64,000 nucleotides of DNA from Maritimibacter fusiformis (GTDB lineage: Bacteria; Pseudomonadota; Alphaproteobacteria; Rhodobacterales; Rhodobacteraceae). Shown here one piece after another: positions 18,773 to 27,770 of the stretch. The notes under the pieces were generated by a model, which was not told the DNA's origin, made no database searches, and saw only the letters and a program-made list of their open reading frames with translations. The DNA lies in assembly GCF_008086115.1 (NCBI RefSeq), contig NZ_VSIY01000004.1, forward strand, positions 659,347 to 723,346. The letters run 5' to 3'. A program made the translations under genes and the position numbers. Within the stretch, counting starts at the first letter, position 1; the number at the start of each line of letters is the position of its first letter.

Positions 18773-19347
18773 GCCACTGGTCCCCGGTGCAAAAGACCCT
18801 TGCCGCGCTGTCGCTGGTGGTCATCACCATGGGCGCGCTGGGCTGGGCGGCGGTGCCGTTCTATGACTGGTTCTGCCGCGTCACCGGCTATGCCGGCACC
18901 ACCGGCGTGGCCGCCTCGGCCTCCGACACGGTGCTGGAAAAGACCATCAAGGTGCGTTTCGACGGCTCGATCGAGCGGGACATGCCGTGGGAGTTCAAAC
19001 CGGCGCAGCGCGAGATGGAGATCAGGCTGGGCGAGACCGGGCTGGCCTTCTACGAGGCCTACAACCCCACCGACCGGCCCATCGCCGGCACCGCCAGCTA
19101 CAACGTCGCACCGTTCACCGCCGGCCCCTATTTCATCAAGATCGACTGTTTCTGCTTTACCGAGCAGGTGCTGCAACCGGGCGAACGCGTGTCGATGCCC
19201 GTGACCTTCTACGTCGATCCCGAGATCACCGAGGACAGGGACGCCAAGTTCGCCAAGGCCATCACCTTGTCCTATACGTTTCACGAAACCGCATTGCCGG
19301 AGGAATACGCGCATCTCGATGCCGATGCTCCGGCGCCACAGAACTAA
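18769..19347 (+). CDS. ctaG: cytochrome c oxidase assembly protein CtaG (Cox11)
   Basis: Membrane-anchored periplasmic copper chaperone that delivers copper to CuB of subunit I. The 192-residue product has one N-terminal helix ([22 protein letters not shown]), then [12 protein letters not shown] and the copper-binding motif CFCFTEQ with [15 protein letters not shown]. Length is normal. It sits between the CoxF-like gene and ctaE. Confidence 0.97.
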   Translation: MSHWSPVQKTLAALSLVVITMGALGWAAVPFYDWFCRVTGYAGTTGVAASASDTVLEKTIKVRFDGSIERDMPWEFKPAQREMEIRLGETGLAFYEAYNPTDRPIAGTASYNVAPFTAGPYFIKIDCFCFTEQVLQPGERVSMPVTFYVDPEITEDRDAKFAKAITLSYTFHETALPEEYAHLDADAPAPQN

Positions 19348-19374
19348 CCGACAAGGGTGAGGGACGAACAAAGA

Positions 19375-20175
19375 ATGGCTCACGCAAAAAACCACGATTA
19401 TCACATCCTCAAGCCGTCGATACACCCGCTGGTGGCTTCGGTCGGCGCTTTCATCATGCTCTACGGCGCGGTGCGCTGGATGCACGACCAGGGCCCCTGG
19501 ATCTTCGGGGTCGGGCTGATCCTGGTGCTCTACACGATGTTCGCCTGGTGGTCGGACGTGGTGGACGAGGCGCAGACCGGCGACCACACCCCGGTGGTGC
19601 GGATCGGCCTTCGCTATGGCTTCATCCTGTTCATCATCTCCGAGGTGATGTTCTTCTTCGCCTGGTTCTGGAACTTCTTCAAGCACGCGCTCTACCCGAT
19701 GGGCCCGCAAAGCCCTGCGGTCGACGGCGTCTGGCCGCCGGCGGGGATCGAGACCTTCGACCCCTGGCACCTGCCGCTGATCAACACGCTGATCCTGCTG
19801 CTGTCGGGTGCGGCGGCAACCTGGGCGCACCACGCGCTGGTGCATGAAAACAACCGCCGCGATCTCGTGAACGGCCTGGCCATCGCGATCATCCTGGGCG
19901 TTCTGTTCACCTTCTTCCAGGCCTATGAATACAGCCACGCCGCCTTCGGCCTTGCCGGCAACATCTACGGCGCGTCGTTCTACATGGCGACGGGGTTTCA
20001 CGGCTTTCACGTGATCATCGGCACGATCTTCCTGTTCGTCTGCCTGATGCGCGCGCTCAAGGGCCATTTCACCCCCGAGGCGCATGTCGGCTTCGAGGCG
20101 GCGGCTTGGTACTGGCACTTCGTCGACGTGGTCTGGCTGTTCCTGTTCGCCTCGATCTACGTCTGGGGCAGCTGA
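19375..20175 (+). CDS. ctaE: cytochrome c oxidase subunit III
   Basis: Seven-helix subunit III of the aa3 oxidase. The 266-residue product opens [18 protein letters not shown] and includes the conserved [20 protein letters not shown] with its membrane Glu, [15 protein letters not shown], and [14 protein letters not shown]. The ATG at 19375 follows GAGGGACG; an upstream in-frame ATG at 19357 only adds MRDEQR. A strong terminator-like hairpin lies 40 bases after the stop. Confidence 0.97.
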   Translation: MAHAKNHDYHILKPSIHPLVASVGAFIMLYGAVRWMHDQGPWIFGVGLILVLYTMFAWWSDVVDEAQTGDHTPVVRIGLRYGFILFIISEVMFFFAWFWNFFKHALYPMGPQSPAVDGVWPPAGIETFDPWHLPLINTLILLLSGAAATWAHHALVHENNRRDLVNGLAIAIILGVLFTFFQAYEYSHAAFGLAGNIYGASFYMATGFHGFHVIIGTIFLFVCLMRALKGHFTPEAHVGFEAAAWYWHFVDVVWLFLFASIYVWGS

Positions 20176-20215
20176 CGCCGGCTTGCCCTTCCGGGCGAAT
20201 TGCGAAACATCTGGG

Positions 20216-20244
20216 GCGCGGGGGACAACCCCCGCGCTTTTCTT
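20216..20244 (+). terminator. intrinsic terminator or attenuator between ctaE and surf1
   Basis: GCGCGGGGG (20216-20224) and CCCCCGCGC (20229-20237) form a perfect nine-pair stem with an ACAA loop, followed directly by TTTTCTT. The surf1 ATG is only 13 bases further on and its ribosome binding site (GGAGG) immediately follows the T run, so surf1 expression needs read-through. Confidence 0.8.
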
Positions 20245-20256
20245 ATCGGAGGTGTC

Positions 20257-20970
20257 ATGGCCCGTCAGATCGTGACAGGCGTGTTTCTGGTTGCCGGGCT
20301 GGCCCTGTTCATCGGCCTTGGCCTGTGGCAGGTCGAGCGGCTGATGTGGAAGCAATCGGTGATCGCGGGGATCGAGGCGCGCATCGGCGACGCGCCCGCC
20401 CCGCTGCCCGCCGTGCCGGACCCGGACGCCGACCGCTATCTGCCGGTTGCCGTGACCGGCGCGATGGGCGACGGCGCGCTGCATGTCCTGGTGTCGTCGC
20501 GCGACTACGGCGCCGGGTTTCGCCTGATCGCCCCCTTCACGCTGGCGGATGGCCGCCGCATCATGGTCGACCGAGGCTATGTGCCCACCGAGTTGAAGGA
20601 GGCGCCACGCGCGACCGGCCCGATGACCGTCACCGGCAACCTGCATTGGCCGCAGGAACGCGACGCCTACACGCCCGAGGATGACCCGGACGGCAACTGG
20701 TGGTATGCCCGCGACGTGACGAAAATGGCCGCAGCCCTTGGCACCGAGCCGGTGCTGGTGGTCGCCCGCACCCCCACCGATCCGCAGATCCTGCCGATGC
20801 CGGTCAGCGCAGAGGACATCCCGAACGACCATCTGGGCTATGCGATCACCTGGTTTCTGCTTGCGGCCACATGGGCGGTGATGACAGGCTTTGCGCTTTG
20901 GCGTATACGGCGCCGGGCGCAGGCGGGCGCGGGCGGATTGCGGCCCGAAGGCAGAGGCGAGAGCACATGA
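20257..20970 (+). CDS. surf1: SURF1 family oxidase assembly protein
   Basis: Membrane protein that helps haem a insertion into cytochrome oxidase subunit I. The 237-residue product has the two expected end helices (FLVAGLALFIGLGLWQVERL near the N-terminus and ITWFLLAATWAVMTGFAL near the C-terminus) around a periplasmic domain with RYLPV-like (DRYLPVAVTGAM) and MVDRGYVPT motifs. The ATG at 20257 follows GGAGGTGTC. The gene starts directly behind a strong hairpin and ends in an ATGA overlap with thrC. Confidence 0.94.
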   Translation: MARQIVTGVFLVAGLALFIGLGLWQVERLMWKQSVIAGIEARIGDAPAPLPAVPDPDADRYLPVAVTGAMGDGALHVLVSSRDYGAGFRLIAPFTLADGRRIMVDRGYVPTELKEAPRATGPMTVTGNLHWPQERDAYTPEDDPDGNWWYARDVTKMAAALGTEPVLVVARTPTDPQILPMPVSAEDIPNDHLGYAITWFLLAATWAVMTGFALWRIRRRAQAGAGGLRPEGRGEST

Positions 20971-22352
20971 AATACATTTCCACCCGGGGCAACGCACCGG
21001 CCTTGAGTTTCGAAGAGGCGATGCTGGCGGGGCTGGCGCGCGATGGCGGGCTTTACGTTCCGAAAAACGTGTCCGAACGCCGCCACGACGAGATCGCGGC
21101 GCTGCCCGGAATGAGCTATGAGGAAGTCGCCTATTGGCTGATGCGCCCGTTCATCGGCGAAAGCTTTTCGGCCGAGGAACTGCGCACCATCATCGAACGC
21201 GCCTACGCGGGCTTCGGACATGCAGCGCGCGCACCTTTGGTGCAGCTTGGCCCCAACCACTTTCTGCTGGAGCTGTTTCACGGCCCGACGCTGGCGTTCA
21301 AGGACTTCGCCATGCAGCTTATCGGCCAGATGTTCCAGACCGCGCTGGCCAAGCGCGGCGAGCGCATCACCATCGTCGGCGCGACCTCGGGCGACACCGG
21401 ATCGGCGGCGATCGAGGCGTTTCGCGGGCTGGACAACGTCGATGTCTTCATCCTGTTCCCGCATGGCCGGGTCTCGGAGGTGCAGCGCCGCCAGATGACC
21501 ACGCCGACCGAGTCCAACGTCCACGCGCTGGCGGTGGATGGCGATTTCGACGACTGCCAGGCGCGGCTCAAGGACATGTTCAACCATTTCGAGTTTCGTG
21601 ACGCCGTGGGTCTCGCCGGCGTCAACTCGATCAACTGGGCACGGGTGCTGGCGCAGGTGGTCTATTACTTTACCGCCGCCTCGAGCCTCGGCGCGCCCTT
21701 GCGCCCGGTCAGTTTCACCGTGCCCACCGGCAATTTCGGCGACATCTTCGCCGGCTACATCGCGCGCAAGCTGGGCCTGCCGATTGAAAAGCTGGTGATC
21801 GCCACCAACCAGAACGACATCCTGCACCGCACGCTGGAAACCGGCAGCTATACCAAGGCCGAAGTCACGCCCTCGATCAGCCCGTCGATGGATATCCAGG
21901 TCTCGTCCAACTTCGAGCGCGTGCTGTTCGACGCCTATGGGCGCGACGGCGCGGTGGTGGCCGAGCAGATGGCCGACCTTGCAAGCGGCGGCTTCACCAT
22001 CAGCCAGGGCGCCATCGACTTTCTGCGCGCCGAGTTCGCCTCCGGCACCGCGTCGGAGGACGAGACCCGCGCCACCATCAAGGCGATCTGGGAAACCACC
22101 GGCCAGGTCATCTGCCCGCACACCGCCGTCGGCGTGAAGGTGGCCGGGGAACACCTGGGCGCCACCCCGATGATCACGCTGGCCACCGCGCATCCGGCCA
22201 AGTTCCCCGACGCGGTGCGCGAAGCCTCGGGCCAGGACGTGCCGCTGCCGCCGCGCATGGCCGACCTGTTTGACCGGGACGAGCGCGTGACCCGCGTGCC
22301 CAATGACCTCGCCGCGATCGAGGCACTGATCCGCGAGCGCACCGGGCGATGA
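20967..22352 (+). CDS. thrC: threonine synthase
   Basis: PLP enzyme converting O-phosphohomoserine to threonine. The 461-residue product starts MKYISTRGNAPALSFEEAML, carries the PLP lysine in LAFKDFAMQ, and has GATSGDTGSAA and FTVPTGNFGDIFAGY for phosphate and cofactor binding. Length fits the long (E. coli-like) class. It starts in an ATGA overlap with surf1 and ends in another with the M16 peptidase gene. Confidence 0.97.
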   Translation: MKYISTRGNAPALSFEEAMLAGLARDGGLYVPKNVSERRHDEIAALPGMSYEEVAYWLMRPFIGESFSAEELRTIIERAYAGFGHAARAPLVQLGPNHFLLELFHGPTLAFKDFAMQLIGQMFQTALAKRGERITIVGATSGDTGSAAIEAFRGLDNVDVFILFPHGRVSEVQRRQMTTPTESNVHALAVDGDFDDCQARLKDMFNHFEFRDAVGLAGVNSINWARVLAQVVYYFTAASSLGAPLRPVSFTVPTGNFGDIFAGYIARKLGLPIEKLVIATNQNDILHRTLETGSYTKAEVTPSISPSMDIQVSSNFERVLFDAYGRDGAVVAEQMADLASGGFTISQGAIDFLRAEFASGTASEDETRATIKAIWETTGQVICPHTAVGVKVAGEHLGATPMITLATAHPAKFPDAVREASGQDVPLPPRMADLFDRDERVTRVPNDLAAIEALIRERTGR

Positions 22353-23611
22353 GTATCCGCTTCGACACCCTGGCCAACGGCTTTCGCGTCGTGACCGAGC
22401 ACATGCCCGGCGTGGAGAGCGCCGCCCTCGGCGTCTGGGTGACGGCGGGCGGGCGGCATGAGCTTGCCGCCCAGAACGGCATCGCGCATTTCCTCGAACA
22501 CATGGCGTTCAAGGGCACCAAGCGGCGCAGCGCGCTGCAGATCGCCGAGGAAATCGAGGATGTCGGCGGCTATCTCAACGCCTACACCTCGCGCGAGGTC
22601 ACGGCCTATTATGCCCGCGTGCTGAAAGAGGACGTGCCGCTGGCCTTCGACGTGATCTCGGATATCGTGCTGAACCCGGTGTTCGACGCGCGCGAGATCG
22701 AGGTCGAGCGCGGCGTGATCCTGCAGGAGATCGGCCAGGCCCTCGACACGCCCGACGACGTGATCTTCGACTGGTTGCAGGAGGTGGCCTATCCCGACCA
22801 GCCTATCGGGCGCACCATCCTTGGCCCGAGCGAGCGGGTGCGCGCCTTTGACCGCGAGGATCTGGCCGCCTTCGTCGCCCGCCACTACCGGCCCGAACGG
22901 ATGATCCTGTCGGCGGCGGGCGCAGTCGATCACGACCAGATCATGCGGCTGGCCGAAGAGACTTTCGGCCATCTCGAACGCGGCAGCGAGGCGCTGATCG
23001 AGCCCGCCGGTTTCATCGGTGGCGAGCGGCGCGAGATGAAGACGCTGGAGCAGGTGCATTTCACGCTGGGGCTGGAAGGGCCGGGCTACGGCGACGCCGC
23101 GATCTATACCGCGCAGACCTTTGCCGGTGCCCTCGGTGGCGGCATGTCGTCGAGGCTGTTTCAGGAACTGCGCGAGAAGCGCGGGCTGTGCTACACCATC
23201 TTCGCGCAGGCCGGGGCCTATTCCGACACCGGGATGCTGACCATCTATGCCGGCACCTCGCCGGGCGAGATCGCGGCGCTGGCGCGCCTGACGGTGGACG
23301 AGATCAAGCGCGCCGCCGACGACATGACGGCGGTCGAGGTCGACCGGGCGCGCGCGCAGATGAAGGCGGGGATGCTGATGGGGCTGGAATCGGCCTCGTC
23401 GCGCGCCGAACGGCTGGCGCGGCAGGTGTCGATCTGGAACCGGGTGATCCCGCTGGAAGAGACCGTGGAGCGCATCGACGCGGTCGATCTGGCCGCGGTG
23501 CGCGATTTCGCCGGCCGAACCGCGGGCGAGGCGCGCGTGGCGCTGGCGCTCTATGGTCTCGCCGAAACCGCGCCGGGATACGAGGAACTGCGCGAAAGGC
23601 TTGTCGCGTGA
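22349..23611 (+). CDS. M16 family zinc peptidase, processing-peptidase-like
   Basis: Zinc metallopeptidase of the mitochondrial processing peptidase/PqqL family; bacterial substrate unknown. The 420-residue product has the inverted zinc motif HFLEH (His47, Glu50, His51) and the downstream Glu region REIEVERGVILQEI, plus the glycine-rich loop GGGMSSRLFQELREKRGLCY of the C-terminal half. It is placed between thrC and a GNAT gene, with stop and start codons overlapping on both sides, an arrangement conserved in Rhodobacterales. Confidence 0.95.
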   Translation: MSIRFDTLANGFRVVTEHMPGVESAALGVWVTAGGRHELAAQNGIAHFLEHMAFKGTKRRSALQIAEEIEDVGGYLNAYTSREVTAYYARVLKEDVPLAFDVISDIVLNPVFDAREIEVERGVILQEIGQALDTPDDVIFDWLQEVAYPDQPIGRTILGPSERVRAFDREDLAAFVARHYRPERMILSAAGAVDHDQIMRLAEETFGHLERGSEALIEPAGFIGGERREMKTLEQVHFTLGLEGPGYGDAAIYTAQTFAGALGGGMSSRLFQELREKRGLCYTIFAQAGAYSDTGMLTIYAGTSPGEIAALARLTVDEIKRAADDMTAVEVDRARAQMKAGMLMGLESASSRAERLARQVSIWNRVIPLEETVERIDAVDLAAVRDFAGRTAGEARVALALYGLAETAPGYEELRERLVA

Positions 23612-24195
23612 TGTTCGGGCGCAGCCCGAAAGTCAGGATCGAGACCGAGCGCCTGACCCTGCGCCCGCCGCAACATGGCGACTATACCGGCTGGGCCAGG
23701 CTGCGCGACCAGAGCCGCGAATTCCTGACCCCGTGGGAGCCGACCTGGGCATCCGACCACCTCAGCCGCAAAAGCTTCACCAACCGCGTCTACTGGTCCA
23801 ACCGCTCGGTCGCGCAGGGCACGGCGCTGCCGCTGTTCCTGATCCGGCGGCGTGACGGGGTGCTGGTTGGGGCGCTGACGCTTGACAACATCCGGCGCGG
23901 CCCGGCGCAGGCGGGAACCACCGGATACTGGGTCGGCGCGCCCTATGCGCGGTCGGGATACATGCGCGAGGCGCTGGCGGCGCTGGTGCATTACGCCTTC
24001 ACCGAGCTTGACCTCAGCCGGCTCGAGGCCGGGTGCCTGCCGGAAAACACCGCCTCGCGCGGGGTGCTGGAAAAGACCGGCTTCAAATACGAGGGCGTGG
24101 CGCAGAGCTATCTTCAGATCAACGGGCGCTGGCGCAACCACGTGCTCTACGCCAACCTGCGCGCCGACCGGCGCGGGCGCACGGATACCCGCTAG
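23611..24195 (+). CDS. GNAT N-acetyltransferase, RimJ-like
   Basis: Probable acetyltransferase of the RimJ/RimL type, acting on a protein N-terminus or small amine; substrate unknown. The 194-residue product contains ETERLTLRPPQHGDY, the strand GTTGYWVGAPYARSGYMREAL (acetyl-CoA pocket) and LPENTASRGVLEKTGFKYEG, all family hallmarks. I use the ATG at 23611, whose A is the last base of the upstream stop codon. Confidence 0.92.
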   Translation: MFGRSPKVRIETERLTLRPPQHGDYTGWARLRDQSREFLTPWEPTWASDHLSRKSFTNRVYWSNRSVAQGTALPLFLIRRRDGVLVGALTLDNIRRGPAQAGTTGYWVGAPYARSGYMREALAALVHYAFTELDLSRLEAGCLPENTASRGVLEKTGFKYEGVAQSYLQINGRWRNHVLYANLRADRRGRTDTR

Positions 24196-24267
24196 CGGTA
24201 TGGGGCAGGGCCCGGCGGTTGCCCCAAGCCATTGACTTCACGCCAACAGGCAGGCCAAGCAGGCGCG

Positions 24268-24879
24268 ATGAGACATGCCATTCCCCATGCCCGACCCGGC
24301 GAGGTGATCGGGTTGCTCGGCGGGTCGTTCGACCCGGCGCATGATGGCCATGCCCATATCACCCGCGAGGCGCTGAAACGGTTTCGCCTCGACCGGGTAT
24401 GGTGGCTGGTCAGCCCGGGCAATCCGTTGAAGGCGCATGGTCCGGCGCCAATGGAACGGCGGCTGGCGCGGGCGCGGGCGGTGATCGACGATCCGCGCGT
24501 CGTGATCACCGACATCGAGGAGCGGCTGGGCACCCGCTACACCGCCGAGACGCTGGAACGGCTGTTCTGCCTGTATCCGCAAGCGCGCTTTGTCTGGCTG
24601 ATGGGGGCCGACAACCTGGCCGGCTTTCACCTCTGGGAGAACTGGCAGGACATTTTCGAGGCGCTGCCGATCGGTGTCATCGCGCGGCCCGGCGACCGGG
24701 TGGCGGCGCGGATGTCACCGGCGGCGCGGCGCTACCGCGCGGCACGCCTGCCGGGGTCGGGGGCCGGGCGGCTGGCCCTGGCCGAGCCGCCGGCCTGGTG
24801 TCTGATCAACGTGCCGATGGTCGACACCTCGTCCAGCGCGATCCGCGCGGCGGGTGGTTGGCGCGACAACCCGGGCTGA
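24268..24879 (+). CDS. nadD: nicotinate-nucleotide adenylyltransferase
   Basis: Makes deamido-NAD from nicotinate mononucleotide and ATP in NAD biosynthesis. The 203-residue product has the nucleotidyltransferase motif [43 protein letters not shown] and the C-terminal [11 protein letters not shown] start at ATG 24268; the in-frame TTG at 24232 adds 12 unconserved residues. The C-terminus is followed closely by the peptidase gene. Confidence 0.96.
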   Translation: MRHAIPHARPGEVIGLLGGSFDPAHDGHAHITREALKRFRLDRVWWLVSPGNPLKAHGPAPMERRLARARAVIDDPRVVITDIEERLGTRYTAETLERLFCLYPQARFVWLMGADNLAGFHLWENWQDIFEALPIGVIARPGDRVAARMSPAARRYRAARLPGSGAGRLALAEPPAWCLINVPMVDTSSSAIRAAGGWRDNPG

Positions 24880-24949
24880 GACACGACAGCACGGAATTGT
24901 TTCCAGATACGGGCTTGTGGCGACTCGGGGGGATTGGTTAACTCGCGCC

Positions 24950-26464
24950 ATGCGTGGGGGGATTTCCAGACGTTTCTTTCTAGGAGGCGCGGTGTCGGCT
25001 GTGGCCGGTGCGGTGTTCGCCGACGCGCCCGCGCGCTCGATCCGGCCGCGGCCGCGCGACCCCGAAAAGATCGCGGCGGTGGTGCGCGAACTGCGGCGCC
25101 AGTCCGCCCCCGCCGTCTCCGACCTGATCGACGAGGCCCGCCTGGGCGGCACCGTCGGCTTTCTGGTGGCGGATGCGCGCACCGGCGACGTGCTCGAAAG
25201 CCGCCTGCCCGACGACCCGCAGCCGCCCGCCTCGGTCGCCAAGTCGGTGACCGCGCTCTATGCCCTGACCCGGCTGGGCGAGGATTTCCGCTTCCGCACC
25301 CGCCTGATCGCCACCGGCCCGGTGACCGAAGGGCGCCTGGACGGCGACCTGGTGCTGGAAGGCTCGGGCGACCCGGTGCTCGACACCGACGACCTGGCCG
25401 AGATCGTGGCGCAGCTCAAGGCCACGGGGGTGCGCGAGATCACCGGGCGGTTCCGCATCTATTCCGGCGCGCTGCCCTATATCCACTCGATCGACCCCGA
25501 ACAGCCGGACCACGTCGGCTACAACCCGTCCATCTCGGGGGTGAACCTGAATTTCAACCGGGTGCATTTCCAGTGGACGCGCGCCGATAGCGGCTGGGCG
25601 GTCAGCCTCGACGCGCGCTCGGACACGCTGCGCCCGGCGGTGTCGGTGGCCAAGATGGCGGTCGTGAACCGCGACCTGCCGGTCTATACCTACCGCGATG
25701 CCAAGGGGGTGGACGAATGGACCGTGGCGTCGCAGGCGCTTGGCAACGGCGGTTCGCGCTGGCTGCCGGTGCGCCGGCCCGACCTTTATGCCGGCGAAGT
25801 GCTGCAGGTGCTGGCCGGCGCGCAGGGCATCCGCCTGCCCAATGCCGAGATCACAACCACCCGCCCCGCCGGCACCGCCATCGTGACCCATGACAGCGCC
25901 AGCCTGTCGGCGGTGACGCGCCTGATGCTGCGCTACTCGACCAACATCACCGCCGAGGTGCTGGGCCTGACCGCCAGCCGCAAGGGTGGCGCCCCGGTCG
26001 ACGATCTGCGCGCCTCGGCCCGCGCGATGAGCGATTGGATGCGGGTCAGCATGGGCGCGAAGGATGCCAGTTTCCTGGATCATTCCGGCCTGTCGGGCGA
26101 GTCGCGCGTCTCGGCCCGCGACATGGTCAGCATGATGGTCAAGGTCGGGCCGGGGCAGGCGTTGCACACGCATCTCAAGGACATCCCGGTCTGGGACGAT
26201 GACAGCCGGCCGGTCACCGGCGCGCATTACACGATCCAGGCCAAGACCGGGACGCTGAATTTCGTCTCGGCGCTGGCCGGCTACATCACGCCCGAAGTCG
26301 GCCCGCCGCTGGCCTTCGCGATCTTCACCGCCGACGTTCCCCGCCGCGAAGCCCTCGCCCCCGAGGAAATGGAACGCCCCGACGGCGCCAGCGCCTGGGC
26401 TGGTCGCGCCCGGCTGTTGCAACAAAAGCTGATCCGCCGCTGGGCGGCAGTCTACAGCGTCTGA
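24950..26464 (+). CDS. dacB: D-alanyl-D-alanine carboxypeptidase/endopeptidase, PBP4 (DacB) family
   Basis: Periplasmic penicillin-binding protein that trims or cleaves peptidoglycan stem peptides. The 504-residue product has the serine motif SVAK, SxN in RYSTNITAEV and KTG in IQAKTGTLN, in family order. Its N-terminus, ISRRFFLGGAVSAVAGAV, reads as a twin-arginine signal, unusual for PBP4 proteins which mostly use Sec. I chose ATG 24950 because the signal begins there; the in-frame GTG at 24854 would bury it. Confidence 0.9.
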   Translation: MRGGISRRFFLGGAVSAVAGAVFADAPARSIRPRPRDPEKIAAVVRELRRQSAPAVSDLIDEARLGGTVGFLVADARTGDVLESRLPDDPQPPASVAKSVTALYALTRLGEDFRFRTRLIATGPVTEGRLDGDLVLEGSGDPVLDTDDLAEIVAQLKATGVREITGRFRIYSGALPYIHSIDPEQPDHVGYNPSISGVNLNFNRVHFQWTRADSGWAVSLDARSDTLRPAVSVAKMAVVNRDLPVYTYRDAKGVDEWTVASQALGNGGSRWLPVRRPDLYAGEVLQVLAGAQGIRLPNAEITTTRPAGTAIVTHDSASLSAVTRLMLRYSTNITAEVLGLTASRKGGAPVDDLRASARAMSDWMRVSMGAKDASFLDHSGLSGESRVSARDMVSMMVKVGPGQALHTHLKDIPVWDDDSRPVTGAHYTIQAKTGTLNFVSALAGYITPEVGPPLAFAIFTADVPRREALAPEEMERPDGASAWAGRARLLQQKLIRRWAAVYSV

Positions 26465-26468
26465 GGCA

Positions 26469-27173
26469 TCAGTCCCGCGCCGGAATGTCCACCGCCTTGA
26501 GGCTGGCCGGTCGGTTCGCGCAGGCCTCAAACCAGCGGTTCACGTTGCCAAGCTCGCCCATTTCCAGCAGGTCGAAGGCATCGTAATGGCCTGACAGGAC
26601 CCGCACCCAGGGCCAGATCGCGATATCGGCGATGGTGTAATCCGCGCCCATCACGAAGTCGCGCCCCTCCAGCCGGTCGTCCAGCACGTCGAGCAGGCGC
26701 TGCACTTCTTCCTTGTAGCGGTTGAACGGGCGGCGGTCCTCGATCTCCTTGCCGGCGAAGGCGTGAAAGAACCCGAACTGCCCGAACATCGGGCCGACCC
26801 CGCCCATCTGCCACATCAGCCACTGGATCGTCTCATAGCGCCGGGCGGCGTCCGAGGGCAGGAACTGCCCGGTCTTTTCGGCCAGGTAGATCAGGATCGC
26901 CCCCGATTCAAACAGGCCCATCGGCGCGCCGCCGGGCCCGTCCGGGTCGATGATCGCGGGGATCTTGTTGTTGGGGTTGAGCGACAGGAACTCCGGCGTG
27001 AACTGGTCGCTCTCCCCGAAATCGACCAGGTGCGGCTCATAGGCCAGCCCGGTTTCCTCCAGCATCGCCGAGACCTTGATGCCGTTCGGCGTGGGCAGGG
27101 AATAGAGCTGGATGATCCCCGGGTTTTTCGGGGCCCAACGTCTGGTGATATTGAAATTGTCCAACATGGACAC
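26469..27173 (-). CDS. glutathione S-transferase, YfcG/YghU-like (Nu class)
   Basis: Thioredoxin-fold glutathione transferase, probably with disulfide-bond reductase activity like E. coli YfcG. The 234-residue product contains LYSLPTPNGIKVSAMLEE, SPNN-type NPNNKIPAIIDPDG, and FESGAILIYLAEKTG, with GADYTIADIAIWPWV in the helical C-domain. It is convergent with dacB (four bases between stops). Confidence 0.94.
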   Translation of the reverse strand: MSMLDNFNITRRWAPKNPGIIQLYSLPTPNGIKVSAMLEETGLAYEPHLVDFGESDQFTPEFLSLNPNNKIPAIIDPDGPGGAPMGLFESGAILIYLAEKTGQFLPSDAARRYETIQWLMWQMGGVGPMFGQFGFFHAFAGKEIEDRRPFNRYKEEVQRLLDVLDDRLEGRDFVMGADYTIADIAIWPWVRVLSGHYDAFDLLEMGELGNVNRWFEACANRPASLKAVDIPARD

Positions 27174-27224
27174 GCCTTTCCGGCCGGAACAGCCTTGAAA
27201 ATGTTCGTTTTCTGAAATCGCGGA

Positions 27225-27653
27225 TCAATCCGCCACGGTCATGTGCCGCGCCCGCGCGCCGCGCTCGATGGCCGCCGCATGCAGCCGGTCGATGTTCAGC
27301 TCGTGGCGGATTTCCTCGAGCAGCCGCAACTCCGAGGCCGCCAGCATCCCGTCTGCCGCCGCCACGTCGCAGGCCAGCGCATAGGCGGTTTCCCACAGCC
27401 GCTCCGGCAGGTTCTCCCGCACCAGCCCGAACAGCGCATCCAGCCCGTCCTCTTCGGTCAAGAGGTCGAACACCACCCGGCTGACGGTCTTCAGCCGGTC
27501 CATGTCATAGGTCGCGAACACCGGCAGGTGGTTTACGCTGGCCTCGATGCGCAACAGCTCGGCGGTGCCGATCTGTTCGTCCGAGACCGAGACGGCAACC
27601 ATCACCGCGATCAGACTGTCTTCGGGGGTGAGCGAGTGGGGAAGGTCGGGCAC
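27225..27653 (-). CDS. TerB-family (tellurite resistance B-like) protein
   Basis: Small all-helical cytoplasmic protein of the TerB-like superfamily; role unknown. The 142-residue product shows [28 protein letters not shown], the acidic EF-like core of the family, after an N-terminal [23 protein letters not shown] repeat of the same pattern. I use GTG at 27653, preceded by AAGGAGG at good spacing; the ATG two bases upstream is in another frame. No other ter genes are nearby, so it is an orphan. Confidence 0.82.
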   Translation of the reverse strand: MPDLPHSLTPEDSLIAVMVAVSVSDEQIGTAELLRIEASVNHLPVFATYDMDRLKTVSRVVFDLLTEEDGLDALFGLVRENLPERLWETAYALACDVAAADGMLAASELRLLEEIRHELNIDRLHAAAIERGARARHMTVAD

Positions 27654-27770
27654 ATGGGCCTCCTTGGGGTTCTGATGTTGCGGTGCAGAATATTGACCCC
27701 GGCCCCCAGTCGCAATAGGAGACAGGGCTTGCAGGGCGCACGGGGCGCCGCAGCTACGAAAGCCGATACC

